A DNA stretch of 64,000 bases from Bradyrhizobium huanghuaihaiense (GCF_007830635.1 NZ_VLLA01000014.1:61073-125072), one strand, 5' to 3'. Numbered from the stretch's first letter, positions 43,058 to 52,254 are shown. Translations and numbers: made by a program. The notes: generated by a model from the sequence alone, not told the origin.

Positions 43058-44256
43058 GGGGCCTCCATCATCTTGTTCTGCTCGTCCACCTTCTCGAACA
43101 TCGCAAGTGTCGTACTTGGCTTGCGCAGGGGTTTCGTCACGCGGATCGCGACGCGGTCGCCGACCCGGCCCATCCGCCCTTCGGTCAGCGTGACGTCGCC
43201 GCAGCGCACGGTCACGTTGGCATCAGCGCGCATGTCCAGCGGCAGCGTGTCGCCGACCTTCAGCCGCATCAGCTGCTTGAGCGGAATGTCGGCCTCGTAG
43301 AGCACGGCATCGACGGCGATCTCGGCCTGGTTGATCTCGGTGGCGAAATGGCCCTCCCAGATCGGGTCGCGGCCGAACTTTTCGCCCATGAACATCTGGA
43401 GCAGGACGCCCCGGATGGGTTCGATGGTCGCGTAAGGCAGCAGCAGCTCGATGTTGCCGCCGCGGTCTTCCATGTCGATGCGCAGGCGCACCAGGATCGC
43501 GGCGTTGGCGGGACGGCTGATCGCGGCGAAACGCGGATTGGTCTCGAGCCGGTCGATCGTGAAGGTCACCGGCGACAGCGGCCGGAACGCCTGCTCGGCG
43601 TCGATCAAAACCACCTCGACCAGCCGCTTGACCAGCTCGGTCTCGATCGTGGTGTAGGGCCGGCCCTCGATGCGAAGCTGGCTCGTGCCGCGGCGGCCGC
43701 CGAGCAGCACGTCGATCATCGAGTAGATCAGGCTGGAATCAACCGTCGCCATGCCGAAATTGTCCCACTCCTCGGCCTTGAACACCGAGAGCACGGCGGG
43801 CAGCGGGATCGAATTCATGTAGTCGCCGAAGCGCACCGAGGTGATGCGGTCGAGCGAAACTTCGACGTTGTCGGAGGTGAAATTGCGCAAGGAGGTCGTC
43901 AACAGCCGCACCAGGCGGTCGAAGACGATTTCGAGCATCGGCAGACGCTCGTAGGAGACCATCGCCGAATCGATGATCGCGCGAATGCCGCTGTGGTCGT
44001 CGAGCGTGACGTCGCCGACGGTGAAGCCGAGGAGATTGTCGATCTCCTCCTGCGACAGCACCCGCTCGCCGGAATTCTTGCCGGTGCCGAGATCGCGGCT
44101 GCCGTCCTCGACCATGGCCGCCCATTGCAGGGCCATGGTCTCCGACAGTTCGTTTTCGGCAGCGGCCTTCGCGGCCTCTGCCGGATCCTCGGAATCGAGC
44201 GACGCCTCCCATTGGGCGGCAATCGCATCCTGGTCCATTTGCTCGTTGCCGGCCAT
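43054..44256 (-). CDS. fliM: Flagellar switch protein FliM, 400 aa
   Basis: The CheY-binding motif LSQEEIDNLL lies at residues 67-76, unusually far from the N-terminus. The middle domain (SYERLPMLEIVFDRLVRLLT, then SVRFGDYMNSIPLPAVLSVF) and the C-terminal SpoA domain (LMRLKVGDTLPLDMRADANV) are complete. Length 400, against about 330 in enterics, because of the N-terminal extension. It is in an operon fliL-fliM-DUF6468-motE. Confidence 0.93.
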   Translation of the reverse strand: MAGNEQMDQDAIAAQWEASLDSEDPAEAAKAAAENELSETMALQWAAMVEDGSRDLGTGKNSGERVLSQEEIDNLLGFTVGDVTLDDHSGIRAIIDSAMVSYERLPMLEIVFDRLVRLLTTSLRNFTSDNVEVSLDRITSVRFGDYMNSIPLPAVLSVFKAEEWDNFGMATVDSSLIYSMIDVLLGGRRGTSQLRIEGRPYTTIETELVKRLVEVVLIDAEQAFRPLSPVTFTIDRLETNPRFAAISRPANAAILVRLRIDMEDRGGNIELLLPYATIEPIRGVLLQMFMGEKFGRDPIWEGHFATEINQAEIAVDAVLYEADIPLKQLMRLKVGDTLPLDMRADANVTVRCGDVTLTEGRMGRVGDRVAIRVTKPLRKPSTTLAMFEKVDEQNKMMEAP

Positions 44257-44286
44257 GACGCTAGCCCGTTGCCTTCCGCAGCATCA

Positions 44287-44784
44287 TCACTGGATCACGA
44301 CTTCCTTGAACAGCACCGCGCTGACCTGGATCGGCGCGACCGCCGCGTTGACGCGCTTGGTCAGCTCTTCCTTGAGGCGGAAGATGCCGGCGGAGCCGTT
44401 GAGGTCGGAGGAGCGCAGCTCGCGGACATAGGTCTGGAAGATGTCGGTGACGCGCGGCATGGTCGGCTTGATCGCCTCGATCTGTTTCTCTTCCTTCAGC
44501 TCCAGCACGATCTTCAGCTTCAGATATTGCACGCGCTCACCGGGCGCGCCGGCGAGGTTGACCATGATGTCGGGCACGTCGACGAAGGCCGGCGGCTTCG
44601 GCGGAGGCGCCGCCTCGGCGTGATGCTCGTCGTCGCCATGGCGGAAAAACAGGAACCAGGTCGCGGCACCGCCGCCGAGCAGGACCAGCACGGCGACTAC
44701 GATCAGGATCAGCTTGAACTTGCTCTTGGGGGCAGCGGCTTCCGCGCCTTCGGCGGCTGCGCCGCCTTCCGCTTCATCTGCCAT
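44287..44784 (-). CDS. fliL: Flagellar basal body-associated protein FliL, 165 aa
   Basis: Acidic/Ala-rich cytoplasmic start, one membrane span (FKLILIVVAVLVLLGGGAAT), then a periplasmic domain with VQYLKLKIVLELKEEKQIEA and FRLKEELTKRVNAAVAPI-type FliL features. It stabilises the stator-rotor interaction. First gene of the operon; fliM follows after 30 bases. Confidence 0.9.
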   Translation of the reverse strand: MADEAEGGAAAEGAEAAAPKSKFKLILIVVAVLVLLGGGAATWFLFFRHGDDEHHAEAAPPPKPPAFVDVPDIMVNLAGAPGERVQYLKLKIVLELKEEKQIEAIKPTMPRVTDIFQTYVRELRSSDLNGSAGIFRLKEELTKRVNAAVAPIQVSAVLFKEVVIQ

Positions 44785-44940
44785 GATCGTCCGGGCTCGC
44801 TCATCTTATAAAGGGTCGAAAGAGCGAAGCCTCCTGGCAGACAGTGACGCGATACAAATGCCCCAGCGCAATGCGCTCCTCTTGCCCGCAAACGCTACGG
44901 TAATAATGGTTAACGGTTTCTTTCGATTGGGCTTCAGCTA

Positions 44941-44987
44941 GGAAAAATCTGCCGGGCAAACATGGCTAACAGAACCTTTCTGCCGCC
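44941..44987 (+). promoter_or_regulatory. Putative FlbD/ftr-like enhancer for flgF
   Basis: Two TCTGCCG half sites lie within 40 bases, the first followed by GGCAAAC. They are about 60-100 bases upstream of the sigma-54 promoter, the usual enhancer distance. Confidence 0.4.
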
Positions 44988-45041
44988 TTCCCGCGCCCTC
45001 GAAAAATCGTCAAATAATTGAAATTACATACATTTTCAGGT

Positions 45042-45057
45042 TGGCACGGCTTTCGCT
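45042..45057 (+). promoter_or_regulatory. Sigma-54 promoter of the flgF operon
   Basis: TGGCACGGCTTTCGCT has the required GG-N10-GC spacing (GG 45043-45044, GC 45055-45056). The -24 element is a perfect TGGCACG. The same T-T-G-G-C-A-C-R-G-C form recurs before flgI. Confidence 0.75.
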
Positions 45058-45169
45058 GAGAGAGGACCGAGACCGAACGGTTTGGGAGAACCCGACGGTC
45101 TCGTTCACGGGGTCGGCCAAGGCGCTTGGGAGAGCGAGGTGGCAGATCTCACTCAGGGGAGATCTTCCG

Positions 45170-45931
45170 ATGCAGAACGCGCTTCTGATCGGCTTGTCGC
45201 GGCAGATGACGTTGGAACGGCAGATGGATGTCGTCGCCAACAACGTCGCCAATGCCAACACCAACGGCTTCAAGGCCGACCATTCGCTGTTCGAGGAGTA
45301 CCTCAACTCGAACGCGCGTGAGGACAATTTCATCGGCTCCGACCGCCGGGTCTCCTATGTGCAGGACCGCGGCACCTTCCGCGACGTCGGCCAGGGGCCG
45401 ATGGAGCCGACCAACAACCCGCTCGACATGGCGATCAGCGGCAATGCCTTTTTCGCCGTGCAGGCCAACGGCGCCGAGCGCTACACCCGCGACGGCAAGT
45501 TCACGCTCAACAGCACCGGCCAGCTCGTCACCTCCGACGGCAACCTCGTGCTCGGCACCGGCGGCCCGATCACCTTCCAGCCGACCGACCACGACATCAA
45601 CGTCGCCCCCGACGGCACCGTCACCGTGCTCGAAGGGACCGCCAAGACGGACTCGATCCGCGGCAAGATCCGCATGGTCTCGTTCGACGATCCGGCCAAG
45701 CTGACCAAGCTCGGCACCAACCTCTACAGTGCGGGGTCGGCGAACCAGCAGGCCGACACCAAGTCGACCGTGCAGCAGGGCTACATCGAGAAGTCGAACG
45801 TGAACTCGGTCGGCGAGATGACCCGCATGGTCGAAGTCATGCGCAGCTACACCGCCATCGCCAACCTGCTGCAGCAGCAGAGCGACCTCCACAAATCGGC
45901 GATCGAGAAGCTCGCCGACGTCCCGGCCTGA
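45170..45931 (+). CDS. flgF: Flagellar proximal rod protein FlgF, 253 aa
   Basis: N-terminal rod motif LIGLSRQMTLERQMDVVANN followed by VANANTNGFKADHSLF; central strands MAISGNAFFAVQANGAERYT; C-terminal coil VGEMTRMVEVMRSYTAIANL. Start ATG 45170 is followed by MQNALLIG, the family start. flgG follows after 16 bases. Confidence 0.93.
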   Translation: MQNALLIGLSRQMTLERQMDVVANNVANANTNGFKADHSLFEEYLNSNAREDNFIGSDRRVSYVQDRGTFRDVGQGPMEPTNNPLDMAISGNAFFAVQANGAERYTRDGKFTLNSTGQLVTSDGNLVLGTGGPITFQPTDHDINVAPDGTVTVLEGTAKTDSIRGKIRMVSFDDPAKLTKLGTNLYSAGSANQQADTKSTVQQGYIEKSNVNSVGEMTRMVEVMRSYTAIANLLQQQSDLHKSAIEKLADVPA

Positions 45932-45947
45932 TTGAGGGAGAACTGAC

Positions 45948-46736
45948 ATGCAGGCGCTTCACACCGCAGCGACCGGAATGGCGGCACAGGAACTCAACGT
46001 TCAGGTGATCTCCAACAACATCGCGAACCTCCGCACCACAGGCTTCAAGAAGCAGACCGCGGCGTTCCAGGACCTGATCTACGAGCACGTGCGCCGCGTC
46101 GGCGCGCAGGCCTCGGACCAGGGCACCATCCTGCCGGTCGGCGTCGACATCGGCGGCGGCGTCAAGACCGTCGGCACGCCCCGCAGCATGACGCAGGGTA
46201 CGCTGTCGCAGACCGGCAACGACCTCGACCTCGCGATGTCGGGCGAAGGGTTCTTCAAGATCCTGATGCCCGACGGCACCTATCAATACACCCGCGACGG
46301 CACCTTCCAGATGGACAACCAGGGCCGCGTCGTCACCGCGCAGGGTAACCCGGTGCAGCCGACCATCACCATCCCGAACAACGCCTCGGGCATCTCCGTG
46401 AGTGAGCAGGGCCAGGTCTCGGTGACGCTGCCGGGCTCGTCGACCTCCTCGATCATCGGCCAGATCGGCGTGACCCGGTTCATCAACAAGGCGGGTTTGC
46501 AGCCTGTCGGAAGCAACCAGTTCACCGAGACGCCTTCCTCCGGCCCGCCGCAGGACGGCACTGCGAACGCCGAAGGCTACGGCAAGATCACGCAGGGAAG
46601 CCTCGAGCAGGCCAATGTCGACGTCGTCTCGGAGATGAGCGACCTGATCGCCGCCCAGCGCGCCTACGAGATGAACGCCAAGGTCATCAGCGCCGCCGAC
46701 CAGATGATGCAATCGACCACGGCGCTGTTCCGCTGA
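45948..46736 (+). CDS. flgG: Flagellar distal rod protein FlgG, 262 aa
   Basis: The start is MQALHTAATGMAAQELNVQV with SNNIANLRTTGFKKQTAAFQ, and the end EMSDLIAAQRAYEMNAKVIS with AADQMMQSTTALFR. The 262-residue length matches FlgG. It is exported and forms the distal rod to which the hook is attached. Confidence 0.95.
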   Translation: MQALHTAATGMAAQELNVQVISNNIANLRTTGFKKQTAAFQDLIYEHVRRVGAQASDQGTILPVGVDIGGGVKTVGTPRSMTQGTLSQTGNDLDLAMSGEGFFKILMPDGTYQYTRDGTFQMDNQGRVVTAQGNPVQPTITIPNNASGISVSEQGQVSVTLPGSSTSSIIGQIGVTRFINKAGLQPVGSNQFTETPSSGPPQDGTANAEGYGKITQGSLEQANVDVVSEMSDLIAAQRAYEMNAKVISAADQMMQSTTALFR

Positions 46737-46746
46737 GGTGATGACG

Positions 46747-47886
46747 ATGATCCGGACCACAATCGCCACGATCTCCGCGCTCCTGCTGCTGGCCCTGCCG
46801 GCAGAAGCCGCCGACGACGGCATCGCCGCGCCGACGCTGCGCGCGAACGTCACCGTGACCTCGGACGTGGTTCGGGTCGGCGACCTCGTCGACAATGCCG
46901 GCTCCGCCGCGCTGATCCCGGTCTACCGCTCGCCCGATCTCGGCACCACCGGTGCGCTGCCGGTCGCCCAGGTGCTTTCGGTGTTGCGTGGAAAACAGGT
47001 GATCGGCGTGATGACCGGCGACATCAAGGAAGTCCAGGTCACCCGCCTCGCCCGCACGCTCGCCAACAGGGATCTCGAAAACGCGGTGGCCTTCGCGCTC
47101 GAGCGCCGCTTCGGCCTTGGCGATGCCGCCAACATCACCGTCACCTTCGACCGCGGCGTCTCCGACATGCGGCTGGACGCCTCCAACACCGGCGCGCTGC
47201 AGCCGGTCGCAACCCGCTACGACGCGCGCAGCGGCCGTTTCGACATCGCCTTCGAGATCAACAACGACAACAACCCGACGCCAACCAAGCTGCGCTTCAC
47301 CGGCACCGCGATCGAGACCGTGGAAGTCGCCGTGCTGACCCGCGACATCGACCGCTCCGACATGCTGAAAGCCTCGGACATCTCGCTGGAGCGCCGGCCC
47401 AAGGCCGAGGTCACCGGCGAGCCCGCCTCGCGCGATCGCACCATCGGCATGCAGCTGCGCCGGCCGATGCGGGCGGGCACGCCGATCCGCGTCGCCGACA
47501 TCGTCAAGCCCGACTTCGTGCAGCGCGACCAGAGCGTCACCATCATCTATCAGGTGCCCGGCCTCTACCTCACCACGCGCGGCAAGGCGATCGAGAGCGG
47601 CGCCGAGGGCGACACCGTCTCCGTGCTCAACCTGCAATCCAAGCGCACGCTGACCGGTGTCGTCACCGGCCGCGGCCAGGTCACCGTGCAGGGTGCCAGC
47701 CAGTCCGCGCCGGTGGCGCCCGCGGTCGAGCAGACCTCCTCGCTCAAGCGCGATGAAGCGCCCGCGCCCGTCGACACTGCAGCCCTCATTCGTAACCTGG
47801 TCCAGGCCCCCGCCTCGCCAGCCCAGGTCGCCCAAGCCCAGATCCCGCAAGCCCGCGTCTCGCAAGCTCCAGCCAAGTCAGAGTAA
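46747..47886 (+). CDS. flgA: Flagellar P-ring chaperone FlgA, 379 aa
   Basis: A signal peptide (ISALLLLALPAEAAD) precedes two beta domains and a C-terminal SAF domain with LTRDIDRSDMLKASDISLER and MRAGTPIRVADIVKPDFVQR. The last 70 residues are a Pro/Gln/Ala extension (SPAQVAQAQIPQARVSQAPA) not found in enteric FlgA. ATG 46747 has the best spacing to GAGG. It promotes FlgI assembly in the periplasm. Confidence 0.88.
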   Translation: MIRTTIATISALLLLALPAEAADDGIAAPTLRANVTVTSDVVRVGDLVDNAGSAALIPVYRSPDLGTTGALPVAQVLSVLRGKQVIGVMTGDIKEVQVTRLARTLANRDLENAVAFALERRFGLGDAANITVTFDRGVSDMRLDASNTGALQPVATRYDARSGRFDIAFEINNDNNPTPTKLRFTGTAIETVEVAVLTRDIDRSDMLKASDISLERRPKAEVTGEPASRDRTIGMQLRRPMRAGTPIRVADIVKPDFVQRDQSVTIIYQVPGLYLTTRGKAIESGAEGDTVSVLNLQSKRTLTGVVTGRGQVTVQGASQSAPVAPAVEQTSSLKRDEAPAPVDTAALIRNLVQAPASPAQVAQAQIPQARVSQAPAKSE

Positions 47887-47889
47887 GTC

Positions 47890-48651
47890 ATGTCCTCGTT
47901 CAGTTCGGCTTCCCGTCTTCGTCGCATCGCGATCTCTGCCCTGCTGCTGGCCTCTTGCGCACTGGGCGGCTGCTCCTCGATCGACCGCCTGTCGCAGATC
48001 GGCGAGCAGCCGAAATTGTCCGCGATCGACAATCCGACGACGCAGCCCGGCTACAAGCCGGTGCAGATGCCGATGCCGAAGCCGGAAGTGGCCTCCTACA
48101 ATCCGAACTCGCTGTGGCGCAACGGCAGCCGCGCCTTCTTCAAGGACCAGCGCGCCCGCCAGGTCGGCGACCTCCTGACCGTGACCGTGAACATCACCGA
48201 CAAGGCCAACATCGCCAACGAGACCCAGCGCAGCCGCACCAACAAGGAAGATTCCGGCATTACCGACTTCATCGGGTCCAAGACCATCACGCAGGCGAAC
48301 AAGATCCTGCCCGGCCGCATCCTCACTGCCGACGCCACCGCCTCCAGCGACGGCAAGGGCTCGGTCAACCGCACGGAAGCGCTGCAGACCAACGTCGCCG
48401 CGGTCGTCACCCAGGTGCTGCCGAACGGCAATCTCGTGGTCGAGGGCAAGCAGGAGATCCGCGTCAACTACGAGATCCGCGAGCTCGTGGTCGCCGGCAT
48501 CGTCCGCCCCGAAGACATCCAGAGCGACAACACCATCGACTCCACCAAGATCGCGCAGGCCCGCATTGCCTATGGCGGCCGCGGCCAGATCATGGACGTG
48601 CAGCAGCCGCGCTACGGCCAGCAGGTCATGGACGTGCTGCTGCCCTTCTAA
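47890..48651 (+). CDS. flgH: Flagellar L-ring lipoprotein FlgH, 253 aa
   Basis: Lipobox LGGC in RIAISALLLASCALGGCSSI; then SLWRNGSRAFFKDQRARQVG and DLLTVTVNITDKANIANETQ, and PNGNLVVEGKQEIRVNYEIR. These are standard FlgH features. It forms the outer-membrane ring. The gene begins 3 bases after flgA and ends the operon before a strong hairpin. Confidence 0.95.
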   Translation: MSSFSSASRLRRIAISALLLASCALGGCSSIDRLSQIGEQPKLSAIDNPTTQPGYKPVQMPMPKPEVASYNPNSLWRNGSRAFFKDQRARQVGDLLTVTVNITDKANIANETQRSRTNKEDSGITDFIGSKTITQANKILPGRILTADATASSDGKGSVNRTEALQTNVAAVVTQVLPNGNLVVEGKQEIRVNYEIRELVVAGIVRPEDIQSDNTIDSTKIAQARIAYGGRGQIMDVQQPRYGQQVMDVLLPF

Positions 48652-48711
48652 GCCTCTTCAAGAGCTCCCACATCGTGTTCGCGAACCTAGGCGCGAACGA
48701 CGGTGTACTAC

Positions 48712-48744
48712 GCGGCCTCCGGTAGCTCCCCTGCCGGAGGCCGC
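48712..48744 (+). terminator. Perfect 11-bp hairpin after flgH
   Basis: GCGGCCTCCGG pairs with CCGGAGGCCGC over an 11-base loop, followed by ATGTATTTT. It ends the flgF operon and lies before the convergent gene. Confidence 0.65.
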
Positions 48745-48754
48745 ATGTATTTTG

Positions 48755-48778
48755 CCTGCGCCGCCGTAGCGGCGCAGG
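48755..48778. terminator. Second hairpin between convergent genes
   Basis: CCTGCGCCG pairs with CGGCGCAGG, only 7 bases from the stop of the minus-strand PcfJ-like gene. It probably serves that gene. Confidence 0.55.
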
Positions 48779-48784
48779 TCTCTG

Positions 48785-49945
48785 TTAGAGGAGCGCGATC
48801 CCGCGGGCTTGCCCCCACCGCTCCAGGACCTTGCGCTCCCCGGCGTGCGGCGCGCGGTTTGCAAACCCGCGAACCTGAACCGCCCGACAACGAGGATCAA
48901 GTTCGATGGTCAGCAGCCGCTCGGTACGACCGTTGGCACGGCGGCGTAGCGACCAGATCGACGCGTGGCCCGCGATGCACTTTGCCGCGTAGGTCGCGAC
49001 GCAGTGGCGCATGGCGCGCGTCTCAGCCACAAGATCGGCGGCAGTACGCAGCTGGACGACGACATACTCCTCGCGCCTGCTGCGATCCTTGAACGACAAG
49101 GTCCACGACCAGTCGGCGATCGCAGCACCTCGCCAGGCGTCGTCGACGGTGCCCGCCGCCAGCCCTCGCGCACGGTTCCGCAGAGCCTCGGCGCGACGGC
49201 GTGCAGCCTCGATGCGAGCGACCGCTTCGAGATCGCGATGCCATTCGCGCATCTGCCGACCAAGCGAAGTCAGCGTGCGCCCCTTGAGGCTGAACGCTGG
49301 ATTCCGCCGGTAGCAAGCGGCGAGGTAATCGTGGAGGTCGTCCATCTCCTCGACCGTGGTGGGATGCGCGCAGAAGAAGCGCACCGCCTCGCGCCAGAAG
49401 CCATGCTCGGCACGGGGCGTCTGCGTGATCCTGGTGCGCGCGATTCGCAGCGCAACGCCGGGATCGCTCGCGTAGGATCGCGCGATCGCCTGCCAGATCG
49501 CAGCCTCGAAGTCGAGACGTCCCAGCGGATTGAGGAACGCATGGACCTCCTTGCGGGACAGCCACGCGCCCGCACCTGCGCCGTGCAGCGAACCGCCACC
49601 GGCCGCCACCACGTACCAGCGCTTGCGCAGCGCAATCTCGGCGGCATCCAGTCCCGCGGCGTCGATCCAGATCTGCTCCAGAGGTTCTGCAACAGGATAG
49701 CGCGCGAAGAGATAGCGAGCCGCGGCAAGACGGAGACGCGCGGCATCGCGAGTCTTCATCCGCGGCTTCCAGGCCTGGGCGTCGCGCACGACGTCCGCCT
49801 CGAAGCCACGCCTGGCCTCGTAGATCGCGGTCTCGAAATCCGGTGGAGGACGCGTCCGCTGCGACACGTGCCGCAGCGAAAGCTCGTAGGCTTCAACCCG
49901 CGCGCGCTCGGCCTCCTGCCGGCGCTGAATCAACGAATGTGCCAT
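48785..49945 (-). CDS. PcfJ-like domain protein, 386 aa
   Basis: The C-terminal third fits PcfJ proteins: LRTAADLVAETRAMRHCVAT, YAAKCIAGHASIWSLRRR, then LLTIELDPRCRAVQVRGFAN. The H-C-V-x-x-Y and Q/V-x-R-G-x-x-N motifs are family marks. The N-terminal two thirds are helical and Arg-rich. PcfJ was first named on a conjugative plasmid; chromosomal copies have no known role. It sits between flgH and the rest of the flagellar locus and looks inserted. Confidence 0.7.
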   Translation of the reverse strand: MAHSLIQRRQEAERARVEAYELSLRHVSQRTRPPPDFETAIYEARRGFEADVVRDAQAWKPRMKTRDAARLRLAAARYLFARYPVAEPLEQIWIDAAGLDAAEIALRKRWYVVAAGGGSLHGAGAGAWLSRKEVHAFLNPLGRLDFEAAIWQAIARSYASDPGVALRIARTRITQTPRAEHGFWREAVRFFCAHPTTVEEMDDLHDYLAACYRRNPAFSLKGRTLTSLGRQMREWHRDLEAVARIEAARRRAEALRNRARGLAAGTVDDAWRGAAIADWSWTLSFKDRSRREEYVVVQLRTAADLVAETRAMRHCVATYAAKCIAGHASIWSLRRRANGRTERLLTIELDPRCRAVQVRGFANRAPHAGERKVLERWGQARGIALL

Positions 49946-50278
49946 TGTCGTTCAACATGATTGGATGACTGTCAGCCGGACGCACTGAGAGCGTCGGCAC
50001 GGAGCGTGTCGATCGCCACAAAGTACTCACAGCTGGTCTCCTCATTGTTGAACGCGCAGGTTGAATGGGACGGGGCTCATATACCCGATCGCGGGCGGGC
50101 GCAAGATGCGTCCCGTCTGAAATTCAGAAACTACAAACGGCGGGGCAAGTCCGCGACATTATTGCAACGCCGCCACCACACACTCCGTCATTGCGAGCGT
50201 AGCGAAGCAATCCAGACTTCCGCCGCGGAAAGACTCTGGATTGCTTCGCTACGCTCGCAATGACGCCGTGGCGAGAGC
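49946..50278. other. Intergenic stretch with repeat copy 6
   Basis: About 330 bases without a supported gene. The right third is the inverted-repeat element; the rest shows no ORF with a ribosome site. Confidence 0.5.
50186..50265. repeat. 80-bp inverted-repeat element, copy 6
   Basis: CGTCATTGCGAGCGTAGCGA ... GCTACGCTCGCAATGACG; the arms are the same as in copy 1. Confidence 0.85.
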
Positions 50279-51058
50279 TCACTTGAACTTCGCCTCCACC
50301 ACGCCCAGCCCGTCCAGCTCCATCCGCACCTTGTCGCCGGCCTTCAGCCACAGCGTCTTCACCAGGCTTCCCGTCAACACGAGCTGCCCTGCGTGCAGGC
50401 CCTTGCCTTCGGCGGCGAGATGATTGGCGAGCCAGGCGAGTGCGTTGTGGGGATGGCCGAGCACGTCGCCGCCGGTGCCGTGGCTGACCTCCTCGCCGTT
50501 GACGATGGCGCGGCCCTTGACCGCTTTCAGGTCCGGCACCGACGAGCGCGGCACCGACGGGCCCAGCACGCAACCGGCGGCGAAGAAGTCGTCGGCGATC
50601 AGCGTCGGCGCGCCCATCGTCTCCCATTTCACGTAGCGGTCGTCGACGATCTCGATCGCGGGATGATAGGCCTCGACGGCCTCGCCGACCCATTCGGCCG
50701 TGAACGGCGCCTCGCCGGCGGCGAGGTCGCGCTGCAGCCGCACCGCGATCTCGCATTCGACGCCGACGCGGACATAGTCGGCGGCGGCGAGCTTCGCCCC
50801 GCTGTCGTGCACGCCCTTCTGGAACACCCCGCCGGCACAGGGATGCGGGATACCGATATAATCCTGCATCACCTGGCTGGTGCAGCCGATCTTGTAGCCG
50901 ACCAGCGGCCCGGCATGCGGCAGCAGCAGATCATGCAGGGCGCGCTGGACCCGGTAGCCCTCGGCCTCGTCGGCCAGCGGAACTTCGAGGTCCGCGAGCG
51001 GCGCATGGTTGCGGCGCGCCAGCGCGATCGCCTTTGCGGCTTCGAGAATCTTGTCCAT
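50279..51058 (-). CDS. 2-keto-4-pentenoate hydratase/FAH-family protein, 259 aa
   Basis: Recognised by VGYKIGCTSQVMQDYIGI, VGVECEIAVRLQRDL (metal-binding E-x-E), and HNALAWLANHLAAEGKGLHA with GQLVLTGSL, all typical of MhpD/fumarylacetoacetase-like hydratases or decarboxylases. It acts on a keto-enoic acid of an aromatic meta-cleavage route. Start ATG 51058 (MDKILEAAKAI). No other pathway gene is adjacent, so the substrate is not defined. Confidence 0.85.
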   Translation of the reverse strand: MDKILEAAKAIALARRNHAPLADLEVPLADEAEGYRVQRALHDLLLPHAGPLVGYKIGCTSQVMQDYIGIPHPCAGGVFQKGVHDSGAKLAAADYVRVGVECEIAVRLQRDLAAGEAPFTAEWVGEAVEAYHPAIEIVDDRYVKWETMGAPTLIADDFFAAGCVLGPSVPRSSVPDLKAVKGRAIVNGEEVSHGTGGDVLGHPHNALAWLANHLAAEGKGLHAGQLVLTGSLVKTLWLKAGDKVRMELDGLGVVEAKFK

Positions 51059-51140
51059 CGGCGCCGGCTCCCACGCTACGCAAATCGAGGACGGCACTTC
51101 AGCATCCCCGCCCCAGCCTGACAAGCGCGAGCGACGGGCC

Positions 51141-52161
51141 TCACGGCTTGACGAGCCCAAGCCGGATCAGGCTCTCGGCGGTCGCAAGGATCGCCTCATC
51201 GTTGGACCGCGCCTGCGAGCAGCGACCTCGCCTTGGCGCTGGTGGAATGCCGCACCCTGCCGAGCATCGGCACGACCGCGCGCAGCAACGGAATCCGGTT
51301 CGCGGCCAGCCGCACCAGCCAGTCTGGAGCCTGGAGCCGTGGAACCCGGCGCGCGGCCGGCCCTAGTTCCCGCCGCAACACAAGGGCAATGTCGAGGATC
51401 GACATCGTCTCCCCGGACACCGCGATGAAGCGCTCGCCTTTAGCCTGCGGCGCCGTCATCGCCCGCAAGTGAAGGTCGGCGACATCGCGCACATCAACCA
51501 CGCCGAAATAGACCCGCGGCACCGCCGGCATGGCACCGTCGAGCAGCGATTTGACGATCTCGATCGAGCCCGAAAAGTCGGGCCCCAGCACGGGACCGAA
51601 GATACCGGCGGGATTGACGACCGACAATTCGAGCCCGCCCTCGCGCGCGACGAAATCCCAGGCCGCCCGCTCGGCCAGCGTCTTGGACTTGATGTAGGGC
51701 TGCACGTCGGCGCCGCCGAGATTGGTCCAGTCGGTCTCGTCGAACGGCTTTTCGCGGGGCGGATGGCCGTAGCCGATCGCCCCCAGCGACGAGGTGATCA
51801 CCACCCGTTTGACGCCGGCCTCGCGCGCGGCCCGGAGTACCCGGAGCGTTCAGTCCCTAGCCGGGATGATCATCTCGTTCTCGTCCTTGGGAACACTGGT
51901 CGAGAGCGGCGAAGCAACATGGAGAACATAGTCGCAGCCCGTGACCGCCTTCTGCCAGCCGTCATCCCGGGTGAGATCGGCGGTGAAGAAGGCCAGGCTC
52001 TCGGGCGAAGCCGCCCCGCCCTCGCGCAGCATGGCCAGCACGTCGGCTTGACGCTCCGGCCGGCGCACCGTCGTCCGCACTGTGTGGCCGGCGGCCAGAA
52101 GTTGCAGGATGACATGGATGCCGACGAAGCCGGACCCGCCGGTGACCAGAACAGTGCTCAT
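51141..52161 (-). pseudogene. NAD-dependent epimerase/reductase broken by a nonsense codon and a frameshift
   Basis: The N-terminal part (MSTVLVTGGSGFVGIHVILQ ...) and the later part (VITSSLGAIGYGHPPREKPF ...) are in one frame but separated by TGA at 51850-51852, where the family context IIPARD-x-TLRVLRAAREAG expects a glycine codon (GGA). Near 51210 the frame shifts: the ORF ends KARSLLAGAVQR while the next frame continues RSNDEAILATAESLIRLG to a stop at 51141. The intact ancestor would be a dihydroflavonol-4-reductase-like SDR of about 340 residues. Confidence 0.8.
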
Positions 52162-52254
52162 TGCCAAATTCCCCACGTTGCGCAGGCCAACGAATGGGTT
52201 CCGCCACCCTGCTCAAGGCCGCATCTGGTCACTATCTGCCGGGGCACAAGTAGA

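Larger units (their letters stand above)
44785..45169. other. Divergent promoter region fliL/flgF
   Basis: There are 385 bases with no gene. It contains an ftr-like half-palindrome cluster (44941-44987) and a sigma-54 promoter (45042-45057) towards flgF. I see no clear CtrA box for fliL (TTAA-N7-TTTC near 44910 is degenerate). Confidence 0.5.

Noticed and set aside
44905..44925. CtrA box upstream of fliL
   Set aside because: TTAA-N7-TTTC has two mismatches in the second half site; not reported as a site.
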